Of a DNA stretch of 5,954 bases, positions 5,524 through 5,954 are shown in pieces. The notes under the pieces are model-generated. The model was not told the origin of the DNA. It saw only the letters and a program-made list of their open reading frames with translations, and ran no database searches. The translations under genes were made by a program, and so were the position numbers. Source of the DNA: Bacillota bacterium (GTDB taxonomy: Bacteria; Bacillota; Clostridia; Lachnospirales; Bianqueaceae); contig JAFUJY010000095.1 in assembly GCA_017467985.1 (NCBI GenBank), positions 1 to 5,954 on the forward strand. Direction: 5' to 3'. Numbering within the stretch: the stretch's first letter is position 1; every line of letters begins with the position of its first letter.

Positions 5524-5954
5524 GATTCGTTTTTCCATACGACAGACCTGGACTTGAGTTAAGCCTAAGAGCTTGGCAGTCTGGGTCTGTGTTTTGTTTT
5601 GGTAATATCGCAGGCGGATGAGCTGTTGTTCTGGCAGAGGAAGGGATGCCAGGCTGGCAGAAAGATCCAGATGGTCCTCGATGGAGGGCCCTTTTTGCGT
5701 GTCGCAAATGGTATCCCCCAGGGACACTTCTTCATCTTCTGACAGGGGCTCATCCAAAGAAGCTACGTTCTGGGAGTGGGCGGCGCCCAGTGCCAGCAGA
5801 ACAGTTTCCCGGGACAATTGAAGGTCATGACAGAGTTCTTCAAGGGTGGGGGCTCTGCCATGATTTTTTTCGTAGTCTTGTTGAAAGCGGTGAATCAGGC
5901 CGCAGGTACGGGACAGTTCTCGGCTGCATTTTATGGTTTTGTTTTCTCGCAGGC
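5482..5954 (-). CDS. sigF: Sporulation-type sigma-70 factor, SigF-like (partial, C-terminal 156 residues)
   Basis: The minus-strand frame is open from the window edge (first whole codon at 5952-5950) to TAA at 5484-5482, so the N-terminus lies outside. The visible part starts in region 2.4/3.0 (IKCSREL, matching the IKVSRSL of SigF-type factors), continues with region 3 (residues about 18-62: GRAPTLEELCHDLQLS, then SLDEPLSEDEE), and ends with region 4. The region-4 helix-turn-helix spans roughly 121-142 (TQTAKLLGLTQVQVCRMEKR), close to QTEVAKRLGISQVQVSRLEKK of SigF/SigB; Cys replaces the usual Ser in VQVSR. The RLRYY and QVQV blocks favour SigF over SigG, but SigB cannot be excluded without the N-terminus. 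In Firmicutes sigF normally follows spoIIAA and spoIIAB, which would lie to the right. It converges on the phosphatase gene with a 42-bp overlap. Confidence 0.85.
   Translation of the reverse strand, partial: LRENKTIKCSRELSRTCGLIHRFQQDYEKNHGRAPTLEELCHDLQLSRETVLLALGAAHSQNVASLDEPLSEDEEVSLGDTICDTQKGPSIEDHLDLSASLASLPLPEQQLIRLRYYQNKTQTQTAKLLGLTQVQVCRMEKRILKSLRQKILYQSG

Noticed and set aside
5815..5817. TTG at 5817 as a start for a short 111-residue sigma-like protein
   Set aside because: The frame stays open to the window edge and the upstream residues match sigma region 2.4-3, so this is an internal Leu codon of a longer protein.
5618..5821. Plus-strand open frame of 67 codons at the right end
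   Set aside because: Antisense to the sigma-factor gene, no ribosome binding site, no recognisable motif.
1..5954. CRISPR arrays, tRNA or rRNA genes, insertion sequences, attachment sites
   Set aside because: No regularly spaced repeats, no cloverleaf or rRNA-like sequence, and no transposase or terminal inverted repeats were seen on either strand.

Overview
The window looks like a chromosomal segment of an anaerobic, spore-forming Firmicute, most likely a Clostridia/Lachnospiraceae-type gut or rumen bacterium. The basis is a rubredoxin/reverse-rubrerythrin peroxide-defence pair, strong AGGAGG ribosome binding sites, a consensus sigma-A promoter with a Fur/PerR-type box, and a SigF-like sporulation sigma factor. 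The genus assignment is inference; the clostridial character is well supported.

Layout. (1) Positions 1-210, plus strand: a short stretch that reads as protein in two frames separated by a 5-bp tandem duplication, probably the decayed end of a gene (possibly a VOC/glyoxalase-fold protein). (2) Positions 201-1057, minus strand: a compact two-gene oxidative-stress operon. It has a near-perfect promoter, a perfect 7-1-7 Fur/PerR-type box in the 5' leader, a 16-bp palindrome, reverse rubrerythrin, a very small 44-residue rubredoxin, and a rho-independent terminator. (3) Positions 1100-5523, plus strand: five tightly packed genes, oligogalacturonate lyase (PL22), EamA/DMT transporter, Sfp-type phosphopantetheinyl transferase, M20 metallopeptidase and HAD phosphatase. 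The first gap is 16 nt and the remaining junctions overlap by 4, 14 and 4 nt, so the set is almost certainly co-transcribed and translationally coupled. (4) Positions 5482-5954, minus strand: the C-terminal 156 residues of a sporulation-type sigma-70 factor, running off the window and overlapping the HAD gene tail-to-tail by 42 bp.

How the genes work together. Rubredoxin is the expected electron donor to the reverse rubrerythrin, which reduces hydrogen peroxide using NADH-derived electrons; the operator fits iron- or peroxide-responsive control. The plus-strand operon has no obvious single pathway: it opens with a pectin-fragment lyase but carries no other visible pectin gene, and then has a transporter, a carrier-protein-activating enzyme, a peptidase and a phosphatase.

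Nothing here is clearly a new biological system. The points most worth checking are the operator region of the rubrerythrin operon, the mixed five-gene operon, the near-symmetrical internal duplication in the transporter, the antisense overlap with the sigma factor, and the frameshifted remnant at the left edge.
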